A stretch of DNA of 35,801 nt from CAYLOP01 sp964385305 (GTDB lineage: Bacteria > Chloroflexota > Anaerolineae > Anaerolineales > E44-bin32): positions 1 to 35,801 of the forward strand of contig CAYLOP010000017.1 of NCBI GenBank assembly GCA_964385305.1, read 5' to 3'. The notes below the pieces were generated by a model. The model saw only the letters and a list, made by a program, of their open reading frames with translations, had not been told where the DNA came from and did no database searches. The translations under genes and the position numbers were made by a program. Shown one piece after another: positions 24,866 through 32,643 of the stretch (positions are counted from its first letter, which is position 1; every line of letters starts with the position of its first letter).

Positions 24866-24921
24866 TATCCCGTATCCTCACAAGCCTGGGTTGCAATCAA
24901 CGCCACGGCTTCAGGGGCGCT

Positions 24922-25563
24922 TTATATCGTGGCGGGAGGTCGACCGCTGGAAGCGTTACATTCATCGGACAGCTTGATGATAGAAGCCGATTCAGGATAT
25001 TTCCCCTGGACGCCATCATAGAACGCGCGAATACGGTCCATGTCACGCTTAACATCCCCTGAGGGTACAAACGATAAACCTAGGCATGCTACTTTGCGAC
25101 GGTAGTCCAGAGCTCCGCAGAGGATGGGGACCTGCGCGCTATAAGCGATCCAGTAAAACCCGGATTTCCAATGATCCAGCATCTTGCGAGTCCCGGCCGG
25201 TGCAATAACCAGCACCAATTTCTCAGACTTCCGGAATCGATCGCCGATCTGCTCGACGACGCCATGTCGGCTCTCACGCTGGACAGCGATGCCCCCCAGC
25301 CGCCGCATGATTCCGCCGAAGGGTTTCTTGAATAGTGAGTCCTTTCCCAGCCAGGATACCCGCACGCGGAAGATAAACGACACCATAAGCATGAACGTGA
25401 AATCCCAGTTGCTTGTATGCGGTGCACCAACGAGAACGAATTTCCCGCTCTCCGGAAGCTCACCCTCCACATCCCAGCCTAACAGCCAGGCATAGGCGCG
25501 ACCGATCCAGTAGAGCAGGATTCCTGTCGTCGGACCCTGGTGCGTTATCTCGGAACTACGCAT
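24922..25563 (-). CDS. lysophospholipid acyltransferase family protein
   Basis: A 213-residue PlsC-like acyltransferase. The catalytic HxxxxD motif is His49-Asp54 (PHTSNWD), followed by WLGKDSLFKKPFG and MRRLGGIAVQR, as in small bacterial acyltransferases. The third motif, normally EGTR, reads AGTR here (residues 123-126), so the conserved Glu is Ala. The WKSGFYWIA segment after it is intact. Probably a membrane-surface enzyme transferring an acyl chain to a lysophospholipid or related lipid. No strong Shine-Dalgarno is visible for the ATG at 25563. The gene is monocistronic; the 175 bp upstream hold nothing I recognise. Confidence 0.85.
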   Translation of the reverse strand: MRSSEITHQGPTTGILLYWIGRAYAWLLGWDVEGELPESGKFVLVGAPHTSNWDFTFMLMVSFIFRVRVSWLGKDSLFKKPFGGIMRRLGGIAVQRESRHGVVEQIGDRFRKSEKLVLVIAPAGTRKMLDHWKSGFYWIAYSAQVPILCGALDYRRKVACLGLSFVPSGDVKRDMDRIRAFYDGVQGKYPESASIIKLSDECNASSGRPPATI

Positions 25564-25738
25564 GGCTTGGATTCCATTCCGTCAACTTGACTCCAAAACA
25601 CAACTTCATCGAATAGTCTCAGACTGCCCTACAGCTGAGAAGCCCCGTGATCTACAGAGCGCCTCCAACCGCCTGCTCCGTTTCTATACGTAGGAGTGTA
25701 GGAAAAACATCTTTCCTGGATCGCTAAATGCTCCAGCT

Positions 25739-26509
25739 CTAGATATACGGCGGTTCGGCCCCCTGCCCCTTGCTCGCACGAATCCCTTCGATCAACCGCA
25801 TCATGCGCTCGTAGTGCGAGCCGCGCCAGTACAACTGGCCGCAGTCCACGCAACGCCGGAACTCGTCGTAGGCCTCGCGCGTCCCAGGCTGCAATTGATC
25901 GAACACATCCTCCTTGCTCACCGCCTCCAGGAGCCCATTACAGCGCATGCATCGCTGGAAGGGATGAAACGACCCGAACAGATCAAAACGTTTTAACACC
26001 TCGACCAACTGCACCCGAGGATGGACCTCACGCACGTAATAGCCATGCGTCACCTGGCTCCGCTTCAGCAGGCCGCGATCCTTCGTGAGCAGGACGCGCT
26101 TTTCCTTGTTCGAGATGCGGGCGAGCACATCATCATGGAAATCGTTCTGGTAGCGTGAGTCAAAACCCAGCATACGCAGGTATCGTGCTAGTCGACCAAG
26201 ATGGATATCGAGCACGAAGCGCGTCACGCGCAAGGGCTCTGGCCGCAGGTGCACGAGCGGCGTGATGTCCAGCGATTCGAAGACGGGATACACGCCGACC
26301 TGATCACCATCGCACAGGCCGTATGTGAAATCCACCGACTCGCCGTTCACCAGGATCAGATCGACCTCGGTGTGCGGCACGCCGATCGCCTCGACGGCGT
26401 CTTTGATAGCGGGACGTCCTTGAAAGGTGTAATCGAACGGGGCATACCTGCGTTCACGCCGCAGGAAATCGTTCAATTCGGCGTAGAAACGAAAGCTAGC
26501 TGTCAACAT
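25739..26509 (-). CDS. Mut7-C RNase-domain protein with ubiquitin-like N-terminus
   Basis: A 256-residue protein. Residues about 1-90 fit the Mut7-C ubiquitin-like domain (MLTASFRFYAELNDFL to GDQVGVYPVFESLD). Residues about 97-240 fit the Mut7-C PIN-like RNase domain: FVLDIHLGRLARYLRMLGFD with the first acidic residue, LLTKDRGLLKRS, and a four-cysteine zinc ribbon (CMRC and CVDC). Such proteins are predicted RNases; the substrate is unknown. The ATG at 26509 has no clear ribosome site. A tRNA-Arg gene lies 86 bp upstream on the same strand, so the two may share a transcript. Confidence 0.9.
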   Translation of the reverse strand: MLTASFRFYAELNDFLRRERRYAPFDYTFQGRPAIKDAVEAIGVPHTEVDLILVNGESVDFTYGLCDGDQVGVYPVFESLDITPLVHLRPEPLRVTRFVLDIHLGRLARYLRMLGFDSRYQNDFHDDVLARISNKEKRVLLTKDRGLLKRSQVTHGYYVREVHPRVQLVEVLKRFDLFGSFHPFQRCMRCNGLLEAVSKEDVFDQLQPGTREAYDEFRRCVDCGQLYWRGSHYERMMRLIEGIRASKGQGAEPPYI

Positions 26510-26595
26510 GGTGAATTAGAGCCCGGTTTATAACTTGGTATAAATCGTTATGCCCCATCGAAGGAACCTGTAAACATCCTCCCTACAATTAATAA

Positions 26596-26669
26596 TGCCC
26601 CAGGTGCGACTCGAACGCACAGCCTAGGCTTTAGGAGAGCCTCGCTCTGTCCACTTGAGCTACTGGGGC
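26596..26669 (-). tRNA. trnR(ccu): tRNA-Arg (anticodon CCU)
   Basis: A full cloverleaf on the minus strand: acceptor stem GCCCCAG/CTGGGGC, D-stem GCTC/GAGC, anticodon stem AGGCT/AGCCT with loop CTCCTAA (anticodon CCT, reading AGG), T-stem GTGCG/CGCAC with loop TTCGAGT, and discriminator A at 26596. CCA is not encoded. This rare-codon tRNA is a frequent integration target, but no integrase or duplicated 3' end is seen nearby. Confidence 0.96.
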
Positions 26670-26711
26670 TTGTCGGAATTATAGCACGCACAGGAATCGC
26701 CTGCTGAGAGA

Positions 26712-27773
26712 CTATTCAATCAGGTAGGCGGTGATTCGTTCCTGCAGATGGGGAAGTTGGAGCAATTCGATTTTCTCCGCTTCGACGCTCTCGACCAATT
26801 TGAAGGTCTCCTCGCTGAGCATGATCTGTCCGCCGTGGGCGATCTCCTGCAGGCGTTTTGCCACGTTTACAACCAGCCCAACAACTGTGTAGTCCATCAC
26901 TTTTTCGGAGCCGATGTTGCCCACCACTGCCTCGCCGGTGTGCAGGCCGATCCCCAATCCCAAATCGCTAAAATCCTCGCCCGCTTTCTCACACAAGATA
27001 TGGAAGCGCTCTTGCATCTCCAGCGCCGTGTCGAGCGCCCGCTGTGCGTCATCGTCCGTGGAGACGGGCGCACCGTAAAAGGCCATCAACCCATCTCCCA
27101 GATATTTATCGAACGTGCCTTGGTGTGTAAACACAACCTGGCTGAGCGATTTAAAGATTCGGTTTAAGGTTTTGATCACCTCGGGGGCGCTGTGCTCTTC
27201 GCTGTAACGCGAGAAGCCGCGCACATCCGCAAAAAGTACAGTAACCATGCGCATCTCCCCGCCTAGTTGCAGGTAGCGCTCGGGATCGGTCAGGATGATG
27301 TCGGTGACGTCTTCGGCCAGGAAACGGTCGAGCACTTGTCGCAGCAACCGGTTGCGCGCCTCGACATCATCGTGCAAGCGCTTGATCCGCAGGAGGGAGC
27401 GTACGCGCGTGAGCAGTACGAGCGAACTGTATGGCTTGGTGACGAAGTCGTCGGCGCCGGCATCGATCGCCTTGACCTTTTCGTCCTCACGGTCGAGCGC
27501 AGTCACAATCACGACTGGGATGAACTGCGTCTCCGGCCGGCTTTTCAACGAGGCGCACAGCGCCAACCCGTCCAGGCGCGGCATTTGCACATCGACCAAA
27601 GCCAGATCGGGAACATGCTCAAGGGCCATCTCGAGCGCAGTTCTGCCGTCTGCAGCCGTGATGACCTCACAGCCTGAAGTGGAGAGGTATGCTTTGAGCA
27701 GATCTCGATTCAGCCAATCGTCGTCGGCGACGAGGATGCGCGGCGGCCTATTGAAAATATTGGTCAGGTCCAT
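26712..27773 (-). CDS. response regulator with class III adenylate/guanylate cyclase domain
   Basis: A 353-residue signalling protein. The receiver domain (about 12-130) has the acidic pocket DDD at 17-19, phospho-acceptor Asp61 in LVDVQMPRLDG, and Lys114 in VTKPY. A linker helix leads to the cyclase domain (about 175-345), with metal-binding Asp183 (FADVRGF) and Asp227 (YLGDGLMAF), the purine-contact Lys223 (FDKYLGD), Thr in YTVVG, and transition-state Asn/Arg in VNVAKRL. The pattern fits an active adenylate cyclase. I start at the ATG at 27773; a longer frame runs back into sdhB. Only 55 bp separate it from the sdhB stop, so it is probably co-transcribed with sdh. Confidence 0.9.
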   Translation of the reverse strand: MDLTNIFNRPPRILVADDDWLNRDLLKAYLSTSGCEVITAADGRTALEMALEHVPDLALVDVQMPRLDGLALCASLKSRPETQFIPVVIVTALDREDEKVKAIDAGADDFVTKPYSSLVLLTRVRSLLRIKRLHDDVEARNRLLRQVLDRFLAEDVTDIILTDPERYLQLGGEMRMVTVLFADVRGFSRYSEEHSAPEVIKTLNRIFKSLSQVVFTHQGTFDKYLGDGLMAFYGAPVSTDDDAQRALDTALEMQERFHILCEKAGEDFSDLGLGIGLHTGEAVVGNIGSEKVMDYTVVGLVVNVAKRLQEIAHGGQIMLSEETFKLVESVEAEKIELLQLPHLQERITAYLIE

Positions 27774-27828
27774 GGATATCCCGCTCAACTGACCTGAACC
27801 GGTGAGGGTTCGTTCTCCCCCCTCCGCC

Positions 27829-28530
27829 TCAGTCAATCCTCCCAGTAGCAATCGCTATCTTAATCTCACCGATCGCCTTCGTGACCTCAATCTCGCGCGG
27901 GCAGGCTTCGGTGCAGTTGAAGATATCGTGACAGCGCCATACGCCCATGCGATCATTGAGAATCTTCAGCCGTTCCGCCCCACCACGGTCGCGGCTATCA
28001 AAAATAAAGCGGTGTGCCTGCACAAATGAAGACGGGCCCAGATACTCGCCGCTCGCCCAGAATGATGGGCAGGATGTGGTACAGGCAGCACAGAGAATGC
28101 ACTTGGTGGTGTCATCGAAGCGAGCGCGCTGCTCCTGCGTCTGATGCCGCTCGCATATCGGCTCGGGTTCGTCATTGATGAGGTAGGGCTTTACGGCACG
28201 GTAACTCTCGAAGAATGGCTCCATATCCACGATGAGATCCTTGATCACAGGCAAGCCAAGGATCGGCTCGACAGTGATCTTGGTGCCGACATCCTTCACA
28301 AGGACTTTACATGCCAACCGGTTGACGCCGTTGATTCGCATGGCATCCGATCCGCATATCCCATGCGCACAGGAGCGTCGATAGGATAATGTGCCATCCT
28401 GGTGCCATTTTACCTGATTAAGCAAGTCGAGCACTTGATCGTTGGGTGCCGCTTCAATCATGTACTTCTCATAGTGCGGTCGCTTGTCGATCTCTGGATT
28501 GTAGCGGAAGATGCGTAGCGTGACCTGCAT
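27829..28530 (-). CDS. sdhB: succinate dehydrogenase/fumarate reductase iron-sulfur subunit
   Basis: A 233-residue SdhB carrying electrons from SdhA to the membrane quinone site. The 2Fe-2S site reads CAHGICGSD with the last Cys in RLAC; the third ligand is Asp, as in E. coli SdhB. The 4Fe-4S site is CILCAACTTSC, and 3Fe-4S ligands are in CHDIFNCTEACP. The start at 28530 follows AGGAGAG. It is the last gene of sdhC-D-A-B, 48 bp after sdhA. Confidence 0.95.
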   Translation of the reverse strand: MQVTLRIFRYNPEIDKRPHYEKYMIEAAPNDQVLDLLNQVKWHQDGTLSYRRSCAHGICGSDAMRINGVNRLACKVLVKDVGTKITVEPILGLPVIKDLIVDMEPFFESYRAVKPYLINDEPEPICERHQTQEQRARFDDTTKCILCAACTTSCPSFWASGEYLGPSSFVQAHRFIFDSRDRGGAERLKILNDRMGVWRCHDIFNCTEACPREIEVTKAIGEIKIAIATGRID

Positions 28531-28578
28531 GGTATCTCTCCTGATAGCTCGCCAACCTTAATTGGCCCACCGTATCGT

Positions 28579-30366
28579 CTAATACACCCGCGCTTTAGGC
28601 TCGAAGCGGGTGAGCGTCACAGGCTTATAACGCAGGGTGACCTCATCCGCTTCAAGAAAAGCCAGTGTGTGTTTCAGCCAATTTTCGTCATCCCGCTTCG
28701 GGTAATCTTCGCGCGCATGCGCACCGCGGCTTTCGGTGCGCTCCACCGCAGATACGGCTGTGACCTCCGCGATGTCTAACAAGCTTCCCACTTCCCAGGC
28801 TTCCAGGATATCGGTGTTGAAGATCTTGCCCTGGTCGCCAACGCGAACATGCTTGAAGCGCTCTTTTAACTCACGCACTTTCTCAATCGCCTGGCGCATG
28901 CCCTCATCCATGCGGAAAACTCCGACGTGTTCAAACATCATCTCCTGCATCTCCTGCCGGATCAGCGCAACGTTTTCAGATCCATCACCATTTCGCAGGG
29001 CATCTAACTGCTCCCGTAAAAACTCTTCAGGGTCCTTTGGGAGAGGAGCATAGTCTGCGCCTTGGGTGTATTCCGCGGCGCGCAAGCCGGATTCTTTCCC
29101 AAAGACAACGATGTCGAGCAAGGAGTTTGTCCCCAGTCGATTAGCACCGTGGACGGACACACAAGCACACTCCCCTGCGGCATACAGCCCGGGCATGACG
29201 GTGTTCTTCTCATCGATCAAAACACGCCCGTGTACATCCGTAGGGATGCCGCCCATGGCATAGTGTGCCGTTGGTTGGACGGGCATGGGCTGGATAACCG
29301 GATCGACATCCATGTAAGTGCGGCAGAAATCGATGATGTCAGGGAGCTTGGCCATCACATCGGCCGCTGAGATCCGGTATGGCGAGCCGTCGGGGAAGGT
29401 GAGGCCATCCCGTTGGGCATACTTGTTTACAGTCTCTGGTCGAACGTCGAGATGCAGATAGCGCTTGCCTCCAATGCCGCGTCCCTCACGCATCTCGAGG
29501 TACATCGCCCGGCTGACAACATCGCGCGAGGCCAGATCCTTTGCGGTCGGCGCATAGCGGTCCATGAAGCGTTCATTCTCACTGTTGAGCAACACGCCGC
29601 CCTCGCCGCGCACACCCTCGGTAATTAAGATGCCCATCCGATAGATCCCGGTCGGATGGAATTGGTAGAATTCCATATCCTCGGCAGGGATACCGCGTCG
29701 CATAACCATAGCCATGCCGTCGCCCGTGTAGGAATGCGCATTGGAAGTGATCTCCCATACACGTCCCCACCCGCCGATGGCGATGATCACGGCTTTGGCG
29801 TGAAAAATGTGTATCTCGCCAGTGAGCAGTTCAACCGCTACAACCCCGCACGCTACCCCATCCTTCACCAGAAGATCGAGAACCTGGAATTCATCATAGA
29901 ACGTGACTTGGTTCTTAATGCATTGCTGGTAAAGGGTCTGTAGGATCATGTGCCCGGTGCGGTCCGCCGCGTAGCACGCCCTGCGAACCGGCTTTCCGGT
30001 TTCGTTGTTGGTGTGCCCGCCAAAGGGACGCTGTGCGATCTTGCCATCCGTCGTGCGGTTGAAGGGCAGGCCCATGTGCTCAAGCTCATAGATCGTGGAG
30101 ACAGCTTGCTCGCACATGAACTCGATCGAATCTTGATCCCCAAGATAGTCGCTGCCCTTCACGGTATCAAACGTATGCCATTCGGGACGATCTGGCTCTT
30201 CGTTCCCTAACGCTGCGCATACGCCGCCTTGCGCAGTGCCTGTATGCGAGCGAACCGGGTAGAGCTTGCTTAGAACAGCGGTCTTCGCCCCTTTGGAGGC
30301 GTATAACGCCGCCATCATGCCCGCACCCCCAGCGCCAACAATGATCACTTCATATTGATGATGCAT
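28579..30366 (-). CDS. sdhA: succinate dehydrogenase/fumarate reductase flavoprotein subunit
   Basis: A 595-residue flavoprotein oxidising succinate in the TCA cycle and respiratory chain. The N-terminal FAD-binding GAGGAGMMAAL (12-22), the covalent-FAD His in RSHTGTAQGG, the substrate/catalytic segment HPTGIYRMGILITEGVRGEGG, the KDLASRDVVSR loop and the C-terminal NRLGTNSLLD are all present. The length is standard. AGGAGC precedes the ATG at 30366. It lies 20 bp downstream of sdhD. Confidence 0.96.
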   Translation of the reverse strand: MHHQYEVIIVGAGGAGMMAALYASKGAKTAVLSKLYPVRSHTGTAQGGVCAALGNEEPDRPEWHTFDTVKGSDYLGDQDSIEFMCEQAVSTIYELEHMGLPFNRTTDGKIAQRPFGGHTNNETGKPVRRACYAADRTGHMILQTLYQQCIKNQVTFYDEFQVLDLLVKDGVACGVVAVELLTGEIHIFHAKAVIIAIGGWGRVWEITSNAHSYTGDGMAMVMRRGIPAEDMEFYQFHPTGIYRMGILITEGVRGEGGVLLNSENERFMDRYAPTAKDLASRDVVSRAMYLEMREGRGIGGKRYLHLDVRPETVNKYAQRDGLTFPDGSPYRISAADVMAKLPDIIDFCRTYMDVDPVIQPMPVQPTAHYAMGGIPTDVHGRVLIDEKNTVMPGLYAAGECACVSVHGANRLGTNSLLDIVVFGKESGLRAAEYTQGADYAPLPKDPEEFLREQLDALRNGDGSENVALIRQEMQEMMFEHVGVFRMDEGMRQAIEKVRELKERFKHVRVGDQGKIFNTDILEAWEVGSLLDIAEVTAVSAVERTESRGAHAREDYPKRDDENWLKHTLAFLEADEVTLRYKPVTLTRFEPKARVY

Positions 30367-30386
30367 CAGTTGCTCCTATGCCCAGC

Positions 30387-30809
30387 TCATGAGGCCAGGA
30401 TGACATATATGGCGAGGATCATACTCCCTAGCCAGATCGTGAAAATAAGAACCCGCAGAAATGCCACAAGCAGCGGTCGTTGGATGTAGTCCTCCAACAC
30501 CATGCGCAGCCCATTGTAAGCATGGCCTGCAGCCATGAAGATCATCAATGTACTGAAGATCTGCCAGGAGGCGTTGGACCAACCAAGGCTGACATCGGGA
30601 ATGTTGGTATTCACGACGTGGTTTGGATTCGGGAAAAACATCCAGCGGAACATGGCCGGCATATCGACTTGCGTTCGTCCCCCCAGGATAAACGCGACAC
30701 CCATACTGATCGCACCAAACAGCATCAACGCCAAACCCGAAAAGCGGGTGAATAGCCACATGCCGTATTCGAAAGGACCTGCAGAACGAATCGGGCGAGA
30801 TGTTCGCAT
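30387..30809 (-). CDS. sdhD: succinate dehydrogenase membrane anchor subunit
   Basis: A 140-residue membrane subunit with three hydrophobic helices. The first includes FTRFSGLALMLFGAIS; the second carries the candidate heme-ligand His in MAAGHAYNGLRMVLEDY, matching the HxxNGLRxxxxDY pattern of SdhD. It follows sdhC by 36 bp and has AAGGAGAG at its start. With SdhC it forms the quinone-reducing, heme-binding membrane domain. Confidence 0.88.
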   Translation of the reverse strand: MRTSRPIRSAGPFEYGMWLFTRFSGLALMLFGAISMGVAFILGGRTQVDMPAMFRWMFFPNPNHVVNTNIPDVSLGWSNASWQIFSTLMIFMAAGHAYNGLRMVLEDYIQRPLLVAFLRVLIFTIWLGSMILAIYVILAS

Positions 30810-30845
30810 GTGATCTCTCCTTTGACTATGCCCGGTAGGAAGACG

Positions 30846-31235
30846 CTAACCGCCAGTCAACGCAGTCTGCAGCATCATATAGACAGGCAGACCGTAGGCG
30901 GGTGTGAAAATCAACCACTGCAGCCAAATCAACTCACGCTGGTAGCGTAGTAATCCCGGGAAGAGATCCATTAAGGCTAAGCGAGAACCGTTGATGGCAT
31001 GAAATAGGACACTGAAATAAACAAACAGTTGGAAAGCCCACGATTCGTAGATTGCATTAATTGCGAAGGAAAGGTCATCACCGAATTGCTGCCCGAAGAA
31101 ACCCACTACGACATGTATGCCGACAAACAGGAGAATTCCCAACCCGGTGATGCGGTGCAGGATCCAATTCAGCATGCCCTGCTCCCCCCGATATCGCAGT
31201 CCAGCCCCTATACTTACTCTTCTGCTAAGCGCCAT
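30846..31235 (-). CDS. sdhC: succinate dehydrogenase cytochrome b subunit
   Basis: A 129-residue membrane protein with three helices. The WILHRITGLGILLFVGIH segment is the family's HRxTG quinone-site motif, and FHAINGSRLALMD holds the candidate heme-ligand His and the typical NGxR pattern. TGGAGG stands before the ATG at 31235. It is the first gene of the sdh operon and is divergent from the Rieske gene across 242 bp. Confidence 0.9.
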   Translation of the reverse strand: MALSRRVSIGAGLRYRGEQGMLNWILHRITGLGILLFVGIHVVVGFFGQQFGDDLSFAINAIYESWAFQLFVYFSVLFHAINGSRLALMDLFPGLLRYQRELIWLQWLIFTPAYGLPVYMMLQTALTGG

Positions 31236-31305
31236 GTCGCCTCCATCAAGAAAACCCTTGTGAATGGGGTGCGGAGAGGTGGAAAACTATGGATTTGCCC
31301 TCATT

Positions 31306-31373
31306 TGAGCATATCAGCGTTCGACTACCTTATACTCCTGTCGTCGTTCCTGCTTTCACAGTGAATATGCTCA
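31306..31373. promoter_or_regulatory. 9-bp inverted repeat with arms 50 bp apart between sdhC and the Rieske gene
   Basis: TGAGCATAT (31306-31314) and its exact complement ATATGCTCA (31365-31373) lie in the shared upstream region of two divergent respiratory operons. The centre-to-centre distance is 59 bp, about 5.6 helical turns. This could be a regulator site pair; no known regulator consensus is recognised. Confidence 0.45.
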
Positions 31374-31398
31374 CTTATTTAATCTTCCTCAAGCAGGG

Positions 31399-31444
31399 TA
31401 CAATGACACCATCGGTTGTTACAAACCCGTGCAGGGGGGTTTTT
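31399..31444 (+). promoter_or_regulatory. Rieske operon -10 box and terminator-like leader hairpin
   Basis: TACAAT (31399-31404) is a good -10 box without a strong -35. In the predicted leader, AAACCC (31423-31428) can pair with GGGTTT (31437-31442), and a T5 run ends at 31444. This terminator-like shape lies before the ribosome site at about 31468 and might attenuate the operon. Confidence 0.4.
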
Positions 31445-31477
31445 AACATCACCTCCCTTTATGCCTGGAGGTTGTCT

Positions 31478-31972
31478 ATGAGTGAGTCGGGTCACGAACA
31501 CGGCCTCAGCCGCCGTGGGTTCGTCACGGGTGTGGTAGGCCTGCTCGGGAGCATCATCGCCGCTATTATCGGCATACCTGCAATTGGTTATCTTATCTCA
31601 CCAGCGCTAAAAAGACAAAGCCAAGACGACTGGGTCCCACTAGGTCAGGTGGACACCCTGCCTGAGGGTGAGCCCAAGCTGTTCACCTTTACACGCACCC
31701 AGAAGGTCGGCTGGGAGCGCACCGCCAATACCTACGGGGTTTACGTCATCCGCCACGCTTCAGGAGAACTGGAAGTGTTCTCCAACATCTGCACCCATCT
31801 TAGCTGTCGCGTTACGTGGAACGAGGCGGAGAGTCAGTTCATCTGCCCTTGCCACGACGGCCGTTTCGCAAAAGACGGTTCCATCATCTCAGGACCCCAA
31901 CCTCGTCCACTCGACCGCTTCGAGTACCAGGTCGAAGATGGGACCCTCATGATCCACATCGTGGAGGTGTGA
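31478..31972 (+). CDS. qcrA: Rieske 2Fe-2S protein of quinol:cytochrome c reductase
   Basis: A 164-residue Rieske subunit. The N-terminus has a twin-arginine-like SRRGFVTG followed by a membrane helix (about 18-42), so the protein is probably Tat-exported and stays anchored. The 2Fe-2S ligands are in CTHLSC (box 1) and CPCHDG (box 2), and GPQPRPLDRF follows as in the family. The ATG at 31478 has TGGAGG 6 nt upstream. The upstream extension of the frame to 31289 is not domain-like. It is the first gene of a three-gene operon. Confidence 0.93.
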   Translation: MSESGHEHGLSRRGFVTGVVGLLGSIIAAIIGIPAIGYLISPALKRQSQDDWVPLGQVDTLPEGEPKLFTFTRTQKVGWERTANTYGVYVIRHASGELEVFSNICTHLSCRVTWNEAESQFICPCHDGRFAKDGSIISGPQPRPLDRFEYQVEDGTLMIHIVEV

Positions 31973-31973
31973 G

Positions 31974-32633
31974 ATGGGTGCTAAATTGGTTCATTGGCTT
32001 GACGAAAGAATGGGGCTGACCTCCATCTACAACACCGTCTTAGATCGCAAAGTGCCGAAAGTCAATTGGGCATTTACACTTGGAAGCGCAACGTTATTCC
32101 TTGTCGTCACACAAGGGCTGACGGGAATCTTCCTGACAGCGTACTACGTCCCCCATCCGGAGCAAGCCTACGACAGCATCAACTACATCATGAACGATGT
32201 CGCCTTCGGGTGGCTGATCCGCGGGATTCACCATTGGGGCGCCACGCTGATGGTGATTACGGTGTTCCTGCACATGCTGCGTACCTTCTTCTACGGCGCG
32301 TATAAGTATCCACGTGAAGTCACTTGGGTCACGGGTGTGTTCCTGCTCCTGATCACGCTCGGTATGGGTTTCACAGGCTATCTGCTTCCCTGGAACCAGC
32401 GGGCCTACTGGGCCACCACCGTCGGCACCGCAATCACCGAGACGGTGCCGTTTGTTGGTCCCTTCATTAACACTGCGCTGCGCGGCGGCTCCGATCTGAG
32501 CACGCTTACGCTCGCCCGGTTCTTCAGCGCCCATATCTGGATCTTCCCTGCCATGCTGATGGGATTACTTGGAATCCACCTTTATCTCGTTGTCCGACTC
32601 GGTATCAGCCACATCCCATCCGATGATGAATAG
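31974..32633 (+). CDS. qcrB: cytochrome b, N-terminal half (b6-like)
   Basis: A 219-residue membrane protein equal to the heme-binding N-terminal half of cytochrome b, like cytochrome b6. Heme ligands are in IHHWGATLMVITVFLHMLR and in SAHIWIFPAMLMGLLGIHLY, giving two pairs of histidines 14 residues apart in the helices. The quinol-site region GYLLPWNQRAYWATTVGT is present. The ATG is 1 nt past the Rieske stop, preceded by GGAGG. The split into two polypeptides is normal in b6f-type and Bacillus-type complexes. Confidence 0.94.
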   Translation: MGAKLVHWLDERMGLTSIYNTVLDRKVPKVNWAFTLGSATLFLVVTQGLTGIFLTAYYVPHPEQAYDSINYIMNDVAFGWLIRGIHHWGATLMVITVFLHMLRTFFYGAYKYPREVTWVTGVFLLLITLGMGFTGYLLPWNQRAYWATTVGTAITETVPFVGPFINTALRGGSDLSTLTLARFFSAHIWIFPAMLMGLLGIHLYLVVRLGISHIPSDDE

Positions 32634-32643
32634 GAGCGCCGAC

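Noticed and set aside
26596..26669. Genomic island inserted at the tRNA-Arg gene
   Set aside because: No integrase gene, no repeat of the tRNA 3' end, and flanking genes are housekeeping types.
27829..28530. Missing fourth Cys at the SdhB 2Fe-2S site
   Set aside because: Asp at this position is known in functional SdhB such as the E. coli protein.
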